Assembly (NCBI RefSeq): GCF_963678975.1
Contig: NC_089275.1
Span: 49,773,363 to 49,837,362 of the forward strand
Direction of reading: 5' to 3'
Length of the DNA: 64,000 nucleotides
Source of the DNA: Dysidea avara
Lineage: Eukaryota; Porifera; Demospongiae; Dictyoceratida; Dysideidae
The position numbers and the translations under genes were made by a program. Every line of letters starts with the position of its first letter. Positions within the stretch are counted from its first letter, which is position 1. The notes under the pieces are model-generated. The model did no database searches and had not been told where the DNA came from. It saw only the letters and a program-made list of their open reading frames with translations. Below, piece by piece: positions 33,101 to 40,251 of the stretch.

Positions 33101-34382
33101 TGTACTTCTCTCAACCTGTGGGTTATGTGTGGATATGCTATAATATAAGATGATGTTTTACTCCATTACATAGTGGACCAAGTCTCAAAGTCTCTATATT
33201 GTTATCCTGCTCATGAAGATCTTAGTGATGTCCTATAACACATTATGTTACTCTTCTTTTTCTGTGAATGCTATCCTACTACTAGGGACCTGTGAGAAGG
33301 CTTAGTTGTTTACCATATTAGGTTAAACTTTGTCAACCCATTCCTTGACAATAAAAGAAATTTCAAATAGACAGATTCCATAATGATAACCACTGCCCCT
33401 AACAACCTAAGTGTCAATGTCTAAGAGTATATAGTTCATGAGATAGAACATTGTCAATGTAAGGAGATATGGCTGCCCCTTCTGGACGATCACATACTGT
33501 AGATAATGTATGGGAAACTACAAAATGTCATATCACTGACCTATCCTAGTAAACCTTGAAGTTACTTTAGATATTGACACCTACAAATAATGTAAAATTC
33601 AGGTTGCTAGGGGCAACAATAATCTTTTTTGTTCATTATTTGTCTACTGGGTTTACAGGCATGTATACATGACTTCTTGACCTGGTATACATGACTTCTT
33701 GATCTGGTATACATGACTTCTTGACCTGGTATATATACATGACTTCTTGACCTAGTATACATGACTTCTTGATCTGGTATACATGACTTCTTCACCTGGT
33801 ATACATGACTTCTTCACCTGGTATACATAACGACTCCTTACTAGGTGGAACAGTTTTGTATCACTAGTCCCCGTGGTGATGAGTCATGGCATATGTTTGA
33901 TGATATGATAGCTACAACTGAGGAGTTCTGCCAGTCACTAGGGATACCCTATCATATTGTTAACATAGTGTCCGGGGAGCTGGATAATGCTGCAGCTAAG
34001 AAACTAGACTTGGAGGCGTGGTTCCCTGGATCAGGAGCTTTTAGAGAATTAGTGTCCTGTTCTAATTGTACTGATTATCAGTCGCGACGACTACTAATCA
34101 GGTTTGGTCAGAAGAAGATGAATGAACAAGTGAGTGTTGTCACCATCAGGTTGTTAACCACGTGTGTCTTCTATCCAGGTGGAGTTTGTGCACATGTTAA
34201 GTGCCACAATGTGTGCTACAACCAGGGTGATATGTGCTATACTAGAGAACTACCAGACTGATGAAGGAGTGATCATACCTGATGTGCTCCAGCAGTACAT
34301 GCCAGCCCAGTATAACCAGTTGATCAAGTTTGTCAAGTCTGCTCCGATTGAGGAGCCAGTCTCTAAGAAGCAGCAAAACTAA
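11222..34382 (+). CDS. SARS1: Seryl-tRNA synthetase, cytosolic type, copy 1 (diverging)
   Basis: The product would charge tRNA-Ser with serine (class II aaRS). Nine exons are 11222-11369, 12040-12110, 12677-12760, 12809-12967, 23815-23959, 32319-32473, 32830-33051, 33845-34129 and 34179-34382. The start is ATG before [13 protein letters not shown], the standard eukaryotic N-terminus. The tRNA-binding arm contains [12 protein letters not shown]. The catalytic core has motif 1 ([18 protein letters not shown]), motif 2 (STCFRQ, then [15 protein letters not shown]) and motif 3 near [15 protein letters not shown]. Compared with copy 2 and the family consensus it has R to Q in GRDTRG, N to S in [15 protein letters not shown] to HYEEELY, and an early TAA that removes about ten C-terminal residues. 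Exon 1 has a 12-bp in-frame tandem duplication. Introns 4 and 5 hold a LINE with a nested Gypsy and a BEL element. The frame is open, so it could be expressed. Confidence 0.93.
11556..12048. repeat. 34-bp tandem repeat containing the SerRS exon 2 acceptor, unit 1
   Basis: The unit is GAGGTTCATACTGTCATGTC followed by CACCCCCATATAGT, about six copies, interrupted by a MITE at 11591-11865. The last copy supplies the real 3' splice site: CCCCCATATAG then exon 2 beginning TGAGGTTC. Every upstream unit repeats the same polypyrimidine-poor acceptor and the first 8 exon bases. The array thus duplicates an intron-exon border. Confidence 0.9.
11591..11865. mobile_element. MITE, 275 bp, TSD ATGGTGAG
   Basis: The ends are CGAGGGGTAGGTAA and TTACCTACCCCTCG, perfect 14-bp inverted repeats, and ATGGTGAG is duplicated on both sides (11583-11590 and 11866-11873). 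It interrupts the 34-bp acceptor repeat in SerRS copy 1 intron 1 and is absent from unit 2. Confidence 0.9.
12171..12250. repeat. Tandem copies of AATCAGGACACCTTGAT
   Basis: Four to five copies of a 17-bp motif lie in SerRS copy 1 intron 2. It is the same motif family as the arrays at 1341-1425 and 59085-59520. I did not see it at the matching site of unit 2. Confidence 0.75.
13068..13236. repeat. 37-bp minisatellite in SerRS copy 1 intron 4
   Basis: About 4.5 copies of a unit beginning GTAACATCAATGGGTACCTG and continuing GTATTAACTGG(A/G)GAAGC. Alternating A/G variants suggest that units were duplicated in pairs. It is not present in the short intron 4 of copy 2. Confidence 0.9.
13640..14050. 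mobile_element. Fold-back element, nearly complete palindrome
   Basis: Left-arm sequences (TCAAAAGGAAGTAGG, GTTGATATAATATAC, AGTAAGGAAACAAG, AATGAGACACACTT) all recur as reverse complements in the right arm in mirrored order, with arms of about 190 bp and a short centre near 13850-13875. No coding sequence is present. It lies in SerRS copy 1 intron 4 and has no counterpart in unit 2. Confidence 0.8.
14160..14680. repeat. Inverted-repeat segment in intron 4, probably a decayed DNA element
   Basis: GGCCAGGTAAACTTGATTAC (about 14240) and the following TTGTTTCTCATCC return as the reverse complement near 14534-14567. GCCTCTAAAATAATTATCG at 14164 resembles the interior of the MITE at 42173-42660, and a GGATCCACCCCT end occurs near 14636. 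The region 14700-15240 beyond it shows nothing recognisable. Confidence 0.5.
15822..16067 (-). pseudogene. LINE ORF2, C-terminal end
   Basis: The translation has [19 protein letters not shown] and ends shortly after a Cys/His cluster (HYLCPCCHC). This is the usual terminal segment after the thumb of CR1/L2-like reverse transcriptases. The stem-loop 3' end follows. Confidence 0.7.
16472..17620 (-). pseudogene. LINE ORF2, reverse transcriptase segment (decayed)
   Basis: The upstream part (17620-17222) contains [20 protein letters not shown] and [15 protein letters not shown], the entry region of LINE reverse transcriptases. A frame change follows. The second part (17044-16472) has the palm motifs up to INDLPNCLL and then YAND (16700-16711 on the plus strand). 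Between them a run of four 16-bp direct repeats (about 17157-17224) duplicates the NYRPISL coding region. The catalytic Asp change and the frameshifts make this copy inactive. Confidence 0.85.
17582..17726 (-). repeat. Gypsy 3' LTR
   Basis: 145 bp, TGT..ACA ends. It has a 4-bp ATCG insertion after AAAACG relative to the other LTR. Confidence 0.93.
17737..20470 (-). pseudogene. Gypsy RT-RNase H-integrase region
   Basis: RT motifs include [37 protein letters not shown] and [10 protein letters not shown]. RNase H has [15 protein letters not shown] and [10 protein letters not shown] frameshift near 19240-19300 moves the rest into another frame. Integrase has the zinc region (HCSHCQKRY), then the D, D, E residues in [22 protein letters not shown] and [13 protein letters not shown]. 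An in-frame TGA at 18733-18735 replaces the Trp expected before PCVS. No env frame follows. Confidence 0.9.
20471..21601 (-). pseudogene. Gypsy gag-protease region
   Basis: The open frame starts at an ATG that overlaps the end of the primer-binding region. It has a capsid-like domain ([20 protein letters not shown]), two CCHC knuckles ([13 protein letters not shown] and [14 protein letters not shown]) and an aspartic protease site (FKIDTGAEV) with downstream LLGLPAI. It ends in TGA (20471-20473), after which the same frame continues directly into RT. Related elements usually have Arg at this point, so the stop is probably a CGA-to-TGA change, not a programmed boundary. Confidence 0.88.
21620..21760 (-). 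repeat. Gypsy 5' LTR
   Basis: 141 bp, TGT..ACA ends, followed on the minus strand by the primer-binding site at 21602-21619 and then the gag ATG at 21601. Confidence 0.93.
21777..22082 (-). pseudogene. LINE ORF2, endonuclease fragment
   Basis: The segment reads [15 protein letters not shown] and [13 protein letters not shown], matching the central part of APE-type endonucleases of LINE ORF2. It is cut off on its downstream side by the Gypsy element (right LTR ends at 21760). Upstream of it, sequence decays before ORF1. Confidence 0.65.
22498..23290 (-). pseudogene. LINE ORF1 with PHD-like zinc finger (frameshifted)
   Basis: The zinc-finger residues are spread over two frames near 23120-23250, so at least one frameshift is present. 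Downstream (22815-22498) a frame reads [15 protein letters not shown] and [17 protein letters not shown], which resembles the RNA-binding part of CR1-like ORF1 proteins. The assignment rests on position upstream of the endonuclease and on this pattern. Confidence 0.6.
23667..23800. repeat. Imperfect GTGTGTCACCATTACCC tandem repeat
   Basis: Several 17-24 bp copies lie just upstream of SerRS copy 1 exon 5. A shorter version precedes exon 5 of copy 2 (47275-47375). The CCATTACC-rich sequence lies immediately before the acceptor and may supply its polypyrimidine context. Confidence 0.8.
24007..24118. repeat. (TG)n microsatellite
   Basis: About 110 bp of TG dinucleotides with few interruptions in SerRS copy 1 intron 5. 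The corresponding site in copy 2 (about 47745-47760) has only a short TG run. Confidence 0.97.
24312..24562 (+). repeat. BEL/Pao 5' LTR
   Basis: 251 bp starting TGTCGAGAATGAAGACTGAC and ending CCGTCTCA. Contains a short GACT run near its start. Confidence 0.95.
24725..25300 (+). CDS. BEL/Pao gag, N-terminal part
   Basis: 191 codons from the first ATG after the leader. The translation is charged and predicted coiled-coil at first ([19 protein letters not shown]), then has a low-complexity tail with repeated SDQPSNHT-type segments. It ends at TGA (25298-25300). The frame beyond the stop is the same as that of the main polyprotein at 25364, so the stop splits a once-continuous gag. Confidence 0.85.
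   Translation: MTMEVSHLRASRRAHRAHLTRIFGKIDAILESNDAPDERNTATLQTSLEQLEAKKCTIAELDTKIVATIEDPEALESEILDSEEIMFNVAEKITLVKAVLARPKPLNIQALPFQPQSVMIPPSSNSISDQLSSHSVSDRPSNHTVSDQPSNHTISDQPSSHTVSDQSASHSAIVQPSNEDASVTDTPQQQQ
25364..29425 (+). CDS. BEL/Pao polyprotein: gag core, protease, RT, RNase H, integrase N-part
   Basis: 1353 codons. Residues 1-180 are a gag domain of the DUF1759 type ([20 protein letters not shown]). Zinc knuckles [26 protein letters not shown] and [13 protein letters not shown] follow (about 210-270). The protease site reads [11 protein letters not shown], with Glu where many retroviral-type proteases have Ser or Thr. RT has [30 protein letters not shown] and [10 protein letters not shown], the last being YVDN instead of YVDD. 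RNase H has [15 protein letters not shown] and [12 protein letters not shown]. Integrase begins with an HHCC region ending [12 protein letters not shown] and the first catalytic Asp in [11 protein letters not shown]. It stops at a TGA (29423-29425) in the middle of integrase. Confidence 0.92.
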   Translation: MSQNVSRLPKLTLPTFGGDPLKWQTFWDSFDSAVHSNNVLTNVQKLNYLRAHLEGEAARAIAGFPLTSVNYQQSLDLLKDRFGDQQRIINAHMHSLMNLPRASHNITGLRAFHDAIENHVRGLSALGQSTTSYGALLVPMVLGRLPADVRKNLAREHSSLEWTLDKLRKSIATEIRVLEAGALVSPSQSDEHHSTASFHTGAMSKPEPRKLKCVFCKGPHPATQCDTIPDQSKRMDIVKRDKLCFNCLGHHRVGQCQSKGRCKHCKERHHTSLCRGTHHQQNPPNTQRPTSEQQSTPPTQTAQNLINSTISHPQPTKVCFLKTAVATVRANNFSAQANILLDEGAQRSFITQTLANSLHLNVQRRESVAIAAFGASEVSNQTLPVATIYLETTEGIQIPINVLVTSRIAQPLRNLPFSYIKQLPYLKGLHLNHAISDSDAINISMLIGADAYWSIVQEAIVRGPGPTAVQTKIGYLLSGPLYNYTSSIASSVFHLSSASLFDSSGITPVESTHFGLSKESSDFLQEYLHNSVSRQSDGTYIVSFPWKSSHPVLPTNKSTCERRVRSLTRKLSNTTGMLKVYHSIIEEQLRRGFIEQVPISELAKPCHYIPHHGVHKDSATTPLRIVYDCSSREAKHLASLNDCLETGPPFLQELPAILIRFRCHKFGISADVEKAFLHVQLHAKDRDYTRFLWPCCPDDPNSPLQTYRFKVVLFGSASSPFMLYAALHCHLTHCSSTTSKDLLQNLYVDNILSGCSTEEESIVYYTEARKALSDTNFNLRSWASNSVQLTTAAEKDQVMDSGKQINTLGLVWDTANDNLSLSQKALPLDNSPATKRKVLQQSSMIFDPLGFASPVMISAKLLQQQLWQNKLSWDSPLPAESQQQWQTLLDDLRQLHAISFPRCYFKDGLSTDAPIELHVFCDASTKAYGAVAYFRQGSETSFVISKSRVAPLKQLTLPRLELMGATTAAQMFTWISSSIHHRINSVHMWCDSQIVLHWLNSDKKLKQFVSNRVSAITKACPVQWWGYCPSADNPADLLTRGISFSALQASTMWTHGPEWIVHEELRPTWSATDILNVQLTVTDAELQSPDPVEETTKGDQHPTVAAVIDIERYGTLSKLLYITVYVLRFIECIKSHGSKPVGPITASELSNAQNVWIQSCQHSTYLKEIHSLHRGRTSSRRLPLVRQLRLFLDSDNFLRCGGRIHNAPVHHNTKFPYLLPPNHRLTALIVYATHATQLHGGTDTTVTALRQSFWIPAARRVVARLLRKCVICRRVAGKPFPVPDPSPLPQARVQDGPPFSVTGVDFTGAMYVKREGMVGEYKVYVCLFTCASTRAVHLEVVTDLTEETFLQAF
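29447..30343 (+). CDS. BEL/Pao integrase, C-terminal part
   Basis: In frame with the preceding ORF across the TGA at 29423-29425. It carries the second catalytic Asp ([14 protein letters not shown]) and the Glu-containing segment ([19 protein letters not shown]), then the BEL-type C-terminal domain ([27 protein letters not shown]). The frame extends a few codons into the 3' LTR. The interrupted codon sits where family members usually have Arg. Confidence 0.9.
   Translation: MPRLIISDNASTYTSAAKELHELFQSPTLKSALMHKGTTWQFIPKRAPWYGGFWERLVGMVKMSLKKILGHAFITLTVLQTTIVEVEAVLNDRPLTHLSSATGDLEPLTPSHLLCGRRIVPLPHPNVTDEEISDPDYHSADQLRSKIDRQGLLLQHFQSRWKKEYLTSLREVHRTTGTTEQTVKTGDVVQIHDDCPRNQWRLGVVEEVVKGKDGFIRSVTLRTASGRTNRPIARLYPLEVTHSPTDVETLEQEPELPAQQNNQISHRHPRGAALRARRQLSEWTEMLRRRPEDVENED
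30325..30575 (+). repeat. BEL/Pao 3' LTR
   Basis: 251 bp, identical to the 5' LTR except for C to T (GGCTTTCG/GGCTTTTG) and C to G (CAACAACAG/CAACAAGAG). Confidence 0.95.
30581..31560. other. Intron 5 segment with one fold-back element, no gene
   Basis: Unit 1-specific intron sequence right of the BEL element. No coding potential was recognised. It contains the inverted-repeat element at 30874-31354. Confidence 0.5.
30874..31354. mobile_element. MITE, about 481 bp, long terminal inverted repeats
   Basis: CATAGATAATATAGTAGAG at the left and CTATATTATCTATG at the right are inverted, and the similarity continues inward for about 45 bp (GATTCGCAACAGTGACGTCA against TGACGTCACTGTTGCAAATC). No transposase frame is present. 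Target duplication not resolved. Confidence 0.8.
33655..33835. repeat. Minisatellite of about 24 bp (TATACATGACTTCTTGACCTGG)
   Basis: About eight copies precede SerRS copy 1 exon 8. The same site in copy 2 has a CA-rich array instead (55972-56215), so the two introns carry different tandem repeats at the same position. Confidence 0.9.
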
Positions 34383-34521
34383 CAAGCTGGACAGGCCAAG
34401 AAAACATAATAATTGTTATTAGTGAAATAATTTCTACCAATTTTAGTATAAATTACTGCCACAATGAATGATCATGATAAAGAAAAATGATTAGGCCACT
34501 CCAATTGGTAAACAGTGAAGG

Positions 34522-34719
34522 ATGGAACTGTCGCGTGAAGTGCAGACATTTAAATTGCACACAAAGAAACTGAAGAAGATATTCAAGGACACGGTGAAGG
34601 TACTGGTTGATTTGCAGGATTTTGAGCAGAGCTTATCGCTAGACCAAGTTCTACATGTTGAAGCGCAGAAGTGTATATCTAACGTGGTGTCTGGCCACAC
34701 AGCTATAGCCATACTATAG
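34522..34719 (+). pseudogene. DSTYK 5' fragment (truncated duplicate)
   Basis: The 65-codon frame is nearly identical to codons 9-73 of the complete gene at 58215 ([13 protein letters not shown], then [14 protein letters not shown]). It stops where a MITE starts, at the ILG segment. The leader and first codons are also lost: between 34480 and 34520 about 1.3 kb present upstream of the intact gene is missing. It therefore lacks the promoter region, the first ATG and everything downstream. Confidence 0.9.
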
Positions 34720-34994
34720 AATGTTCACGTTGAGCTGAACCCTGAAAACAGCTAAAAATTAAAAGTGGATTTTTCTCAACAGAGTTAACATTTCAGCCAA
34801 CCAGATGATTATTGGTAATAGCAGAGTTGTCAACAACAGACACGTACGGTTTGGCTCCATTACAAGTTCAGGAAAGGGCTGTAATGGACAGTATACTTGT
34901 ATGGCTTCCACATAGGAAATGTATTGTGAAAATTTTGATTGGCCATAAATATTATGTCAAGCATTTGAGCAAAAATATTTTGAAATATTTTTAG
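34716..34994. mobile_element. 3'-truncated MITE at the duplication junction
   Basis: Begins TAGAATGTTCACGTTGAGCT and follows the complete element at 48848-49230 for about 280 bp, then loses similarity before the right inverted repeat. Its loss of the right end coincides with the end of unit 1. Confidence 0.85.
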
Positions 34995-35174
34995 TGGGTC
35001 AAGCATAGATATGGCACAATATGAGGTATTTAGATGTTGTGAAAATTTATCTTGTAACTGGCTTCAGAAGTTACTAGGTTACAGTGGAAATGAACTGAAT
35101 GGCACAACAAATTGTACTGGGAAATTACAAATATTTGAAGTGATTAAAGCTGATGACAGTAGTCACAACAAATT

Positions 35175-35345
35175 ACAATAGATTACAGTGGGTTCCCGTA
35201 GGTAACAATGGGTTACCGTAGGTTACAATGGGTTACGGTAGGTTACAATGGGTTACGGTAGGTTACAGTGGGTTACGGTTACAGTGGGTTACGGTAGGTT
35301 ACAATGGGTTACGGTAGGTTACAATGGGTTACGGTAGGTTACAGT
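35175..35345. repeat. Minisatellite of about 20 bp (GGTTACGGTAGGTTACAATG)
   Basis: About eight imperfect copies immediately left of the start of unit 2. No counterpart occurs left of unit 1. Confidence 0.9.
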
Positions 35346-36711
35346 AGGTTACACCCAACAGTTTACATGTACCAGATAGCTCAGATACCCTTGTGAGAAA
35401 TGGTACAGCCTCCTCCCCTCCCCCAGTGGGGTATTAGCTAGTCCTCTCCTTTGCCTGCTGTACATCCACACTGACACCTTAGTTGTTAACTGGTAGGTGG
35501 CGATGTCATGTTACGGCTGTGGTGACTGCTTTGCTATGTTATGACGTCATCAGTGCTCGGATCATGTGACTTAATGTTTCTACACTGATTGGTCCCCTCC
35601 CCAGTGTACTCAAGTCAGTTACCATGGTGATGTGACAGCTGCAGGTCTAGGTTCTCATGGGAGGATTATTCCATTAGTTGTGATAAGACATGTAGTGATA
35701 ATGTTGACTGTATATTGCTCTACATGATGGAGTGCCTGGTGTACACTGTTAATAGTCTAGCATCAATTGTAGTGCTTTCTTGGCTGACTAAAGTTCGTTT
35801 TGGTTCAATTTTTCTAATAACACTTGTGTAGATAGCATCGCAATTTCACTCTCATAACAGCACAATTTATCATGTTATAAAAGTGTTCACAGTCCCTAAG
35901 ACCAAAAAAGCTTTCATGCCACAGTGGGTGACCTCGTATAGTATAGTTGCTAAGTGACCAACAATTAACTAGTGCACCTGCAGGCTATTAATAACGTGTG
36001 ATATTATTGTTAGTGTAAAATGTTTATGGTTATTGTTTGTGTTAAGGTTGTTGATTTATTTGTCCTCGGGTGACAACATGTTGTTGACGTGTACCCTATA
36101 ACAACTACCACTTGGTGATTGTGTGGTGAAGGTCATGTGATCACCAATTGTACCTGCAACATGTAAACACAAGATTTTATGTTAAATAAACTGAACTGGA
36201 AACCAGGACACCTTGATGATCAGGACACCTTGATCAATAGGCTATAGCTATGTCCATATTCAGTAGTTGCTCTCGAAGAACAACTGAATTAAGGACATCC
36301 ATGTCAGTGGATTTGCATGGCACAAATTTGGGACATTTGAGTTAGACTAACTCTTTCCTCCCACACAGCTCCTTTTCAAGTCAGTCATATGATAGATTCA
36401 TATGTAGGTTGAATCCATTTACTAGTTTACTGGAGTCAGTGACAAGTGAAAATGCACGGAAGATAACACAAGTGGCTTGGTACTAGTCCAGTATGTGTTG
36501 TCTGTCAATTACTCAGACCCTCACAATCACATTCATACACACATTACACACATGGTGTACACATATCATATTGCAGTGTTGGTCACAGCTGGTTGTAGCT
36601 GGAGAGTATTGTGGTCTGATAATGAAGAGTTGGTCAGTTTGTTGAGGTAACCACACTACGTTATTTTTGATATTCATTACTGTATCACATTTCCAGTGTG
36701 TACACTTTTGG

Positions 36712-38384
36712 CTGTGTCCTGTACTCCATGAGCTAGTTAGTGGAGCTGTACCATACTACACTGTTATACTGTGTCCTGTACTCCATGAGCCAGTTAGTGG
36801 AGCTATACCATACTACACTGTTATACTGTGTCCTGTACTCCATGAGCCAGTTAGTGGAGCTGTACCATACTACACTGTTATACTGTGTCCTGTACCCCAT
36901 GAGCCAGTTAGTGGAGCTGTACCATACTACACTGTTATATTGTGTCCTGTACTCCATGAGCCAGTTAGTGGAGCTATACCATACTACACTGTTATACTGT
37001 GTCCTGTACTCCATGAGCCAGTTAGTGGAGCTATACCATACTACACTGTTATACTGTGTCCTGTACTCCATGAGCCAGTTAGTGGAGCTGTACCATACTA
37101 CACTGTTATACTGTGTCCTGTACTCCATGAGCCAGTTAGTGGAGCTGTACCATACTACACTGTTATACTGTGTCCTGTACTCCATGAGCCAGTTAGTGGA
37201 GCTGTACCATACTACACTGTTATACTGTGTCCTGTACTCCATGAGCCAGTTAGTGGAGCTATACCATACTACACTGTTATACTGTGTCCTGTACTCCATG
37301 AGCCAGTTAGTGGAGCTGTACCATACTACACTGTTATACTGTGTCCTGTACCCCATGAGCCAGTTAGTGGAGCTGTACCATACTACACTGTTATATTGTG
37401 TCCTGTACTCCATGAGCCAGTTAGTGGAGCTGTACCATACTACACTGTTATATTGTGTCCTGTACTCCATGAGCCAGTTAGTGGAGCTATACCATACTAC
37501 ACTGTTACACTGTGTCCTGTACTCCATGAGCCAGTTAGTGGAGCTGTACCATACTACACTGTTATACTGTGTCCTGTACCCCATGAGCCAGTTAGTGGAG
37601 CTGTACCATACTACACTGTTATACTGTGTCCTGTACTCCATGAGCCAGTTAGTGGAGCTATACCATACTACACTGTTATACTGTGTCCTGTACTCCATGA
37701 GCCAGTTAGTGGAGCTATACCATACTACACTGTTATACTGTATCCTGTACTCCATGAGCCAGTTAGTGGAGCTGTACCATACTACACTGTTATACTGTGT
37801 CCTGTACTCCATGAGCCAGTTAGTGGAGCTATACCATACTACACTGTTATACTGTGTCCTGTACTCCATGAGCCAGTTAGTGGAGCTATACCATACTACA
37901 CTGTTATACTGTGTCCTGTACTCCATGAGCCAGTTAGTGGAGCTGTACCATACTACACTGTTATACTGTGTCCTGTACCCCATGAGCCAGTTAGTGGAAC
38001 TGTACCATACTACACTGTTATACTGTGTCCTGTACCCCATGAGCCAGTTAGTGGAGCTGTACCATACTACACTGTTATATTGTGTCCTGTACTCCATGAG
38101 CCAGTTAGTGGAGCTGTACCATACTACACTGTTACACTGTGTCCTGTACTCCATGAGCCAGTTAGTGGAGCTGTACCATACTACACTGTTACACTGTGTC
38201 CTGTACTCCATGAGCCAGTTAGTGGAGCTGTACCATACTACACTGTTACACTGTGTCCTGTACTCCATGAGCCAGTTAGTGGAGCTGTACCATACTACAC
38301 TGTTATATTGTGTCCTGTACTCCATGAGCCAGTTAGTGGAGCTGTACCATACTACACTGTTATACTGTGTCCTGCACTCCATCA
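36712..38384. repeat. 57-bp minisatellite, about 29 units (unit 2)
   Basis: This array has the same 57-bp unit as 1952-2489 and the same flanks on both sides (TTTCCAG on the left, TTGGTACAGATTGAATTATT on the right). Point variants such as TACTCC/TACCCC and GTTATA/GTTACA recur in blocks, which indicates segmental expansion inside the array. Open frames of 550 to 578 codons run through it in two plus-strand frames and one minus-strand frame. They encode only a 19-residue repeat and are not credible genes. Confidence 0.95.
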
Positions 38385-40220
38385 ACCACTTGGTACAGAT
38401 TGAATTATTGTCTGTAATTAATGTGTGCTCCTCTGGCTGTGGTTAAGGTAAGTTATTTGTTACAGAGCCATCTCAACTGTACTAGTGGTCTTGTAATCAG
38501 GGAACTGACTTCTTTGCTGAACGGTGCATCACTGACACATCTCAACTCTATTGCACCGAGCGATTTGTTGTAGTAGATGTTATTTATCAAACAGCACATC
38601 AGTCATAATAGCAGTTAGTTTATGGAGGAATATTACTAGCCTGTCTCCTCGTAATGAAGAGGTCATTCCATATGAGACCTTACATGACAATTCTCTGTTA
38701 ACTGCTACCAGCTAGAGTTGATTATTGTTTAGTATAGTACTAGTACATGTGTCACTACTACTACCGGGGGGTGGGGGGTGTTTTCTACATTCGGGGAATT
38801 TCAGTGACCTCCCAAACAAGTTGTAGTATTGTTCACTCCTTAACTAGCAGGTCAGTTCCTAACATATAGTGAGTACACTATACAACAACTTGTCTTTGTG
38901 TGTGTGTACTGTAATCACTCAATGGAACTATCAACTAGTCCAAATGTATGGGGAACACCTCACCACTTCACCACAATAACCTTACACAACTCCTTTATCA
39001 CAACAACTCCATACACAGTCACTATGGAATATACTCCATTCAAACATGTCAACTAGTCTAATGGAAAAACTCACAGACAAATTGACTGCTACATTGTGTA
39101 GGTGTTAATAATTTTACACATTGGAATAAAATGTTTGCAAATGACTCATCATTAAATCCAAGCCTGATATAACTAGCTGGTCATTCATTGGTAAAGTTTT
39201 GGAAATGAAACATCAATGTGTGACACATGTTCCCCTCTCAATAAACTAGCCCCATCATACACTCTAGTAGATCCAGTGGGACTATCACTTCACTGGTACA
39301 CAACACAGACACACAATCACACTATAGTCTTGTTCACAAGACCAACAAATGGTTACTATAGTACTACAATATTGACATGATACGCTTGTTTGTGGAGAGG
39401 TATTTCTTGAAATACGCACTTCATAAAATAATAGTATCAAGAAGCTAGTGTTTAGTGTACTGACAATACTTGCAGTCATTTCAGGTGTTAAGGTCACCAC
39501 AAAAACGTCACTAGGTTATCACTTACCAACAATGACAGTGTTGCTACTAGCGACAGCCGGTATAATCCTCTTTACTACCCCCTGGGTCAGTCGGCAGGTC
39601 ACCCCAGTGATGTTATGCTGAGCTGTCCTCTGCTCTGCCTGCTCTAGTAACCAGCTCACATGATCCGGGTTGTCACCATCAATAGGTACACCCTCTATTG
39701 AGAAGCCACGCAAATACACATTACGTACTGGCATATCAATATAGTTTGGAACACAAAATTTCAGCTAATTTACCACACAAGTGGCTTAACCTACTCCCGG
39801 CTGCAGCCAATATTCCTTTAACACACTTACTGATATGGTATTGTTCATTTGATAGCATGATGAGCTGAAATACACATTCTTGCAGAGGTCATTTCAGATC
39901 CCTCACACATTATTGTGGGTTTGTCGTGACCTGCTAACACTTTTCTTAGACTGTTTTTTTTTCCAGTTGTTTTCAAATGTAATTTCAGGGAACAATACAG
40001 AGAAACAGCTTTGCCCTGATTTTTTAGGGGCTACCACAAATTGACACTTTGAAGAGAAGAGAAATGGGACACAAAGGAGGACACTGGTAAGTCCATGAAG
40101 AATGCATTGTACATACTGTGGTATGCCAAAAGGCACATGTCAAGCTAAAGCAACATCTAGCAGTGAAAAAATCAAGTCTGTAAATTTAGCCATTTGAGTT
40201 ACACTTGTCTGAAGGAATTA

Positions 40221-40251
40221 GTAAGTCAGTCAGTCAGTCAGTCAGTCAGTC
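40221..40251. repeat. (GTCA)n microsatellite, about 8 units
   Basis: Short counterpart of the 128-bp GACT array at 5501-5628, inverted with its block. Confidence 0.9.

Larger units (their letters stand above)
429..34715. repeat. Segmental duplication, unit 1
   Basis: This segment contains UBA3 exons, a complete SerRS gene and the start of DSTYK, and each is matched in the same order in unit 2 (about 35350-58433). Exons of the two units are about 96% identical by eye (8 differences in the 222-bp SerRS exon 7), and introns are alignable between insertions. The left edge is where similarity to 35350 begins. The right edge falls inside DSTYK exon 1, at GCCATACTA. Unit 1 keeps the collinear order of UBA3 exons and is therefore probably the ancestral arrangement. 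It is larger than unit 2 mainly because of a LINE, a Gypsy and a BEL element in SerRS introns. Confidence 0.9.
34716..35349. other. Junction between duplication units
   Basis: Unit 1 stops in DSTYK at about 34715 and unit 2 resumes at about 35350. The join holds a 3'-truncated MITE (34716-about 34994), roughly 170 bp with no recognisable feature, and a minisatellite based on GGTTACGGTAGGTTACAATG (about 35175-35345). A broken transposon plus tandem repeat is compatible with a rearrangement breakpoint or with an assembly join. Confidence 0.7.

Noticed and set aside
36667-38446. Long open frames of 550 to 578 codons on both strands
   Set aside because: They are the 57-bp minisatellite read in three frames. 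The repeat length is a multiple of three and the product is a bare 19-residue repeat with no recognised domain.
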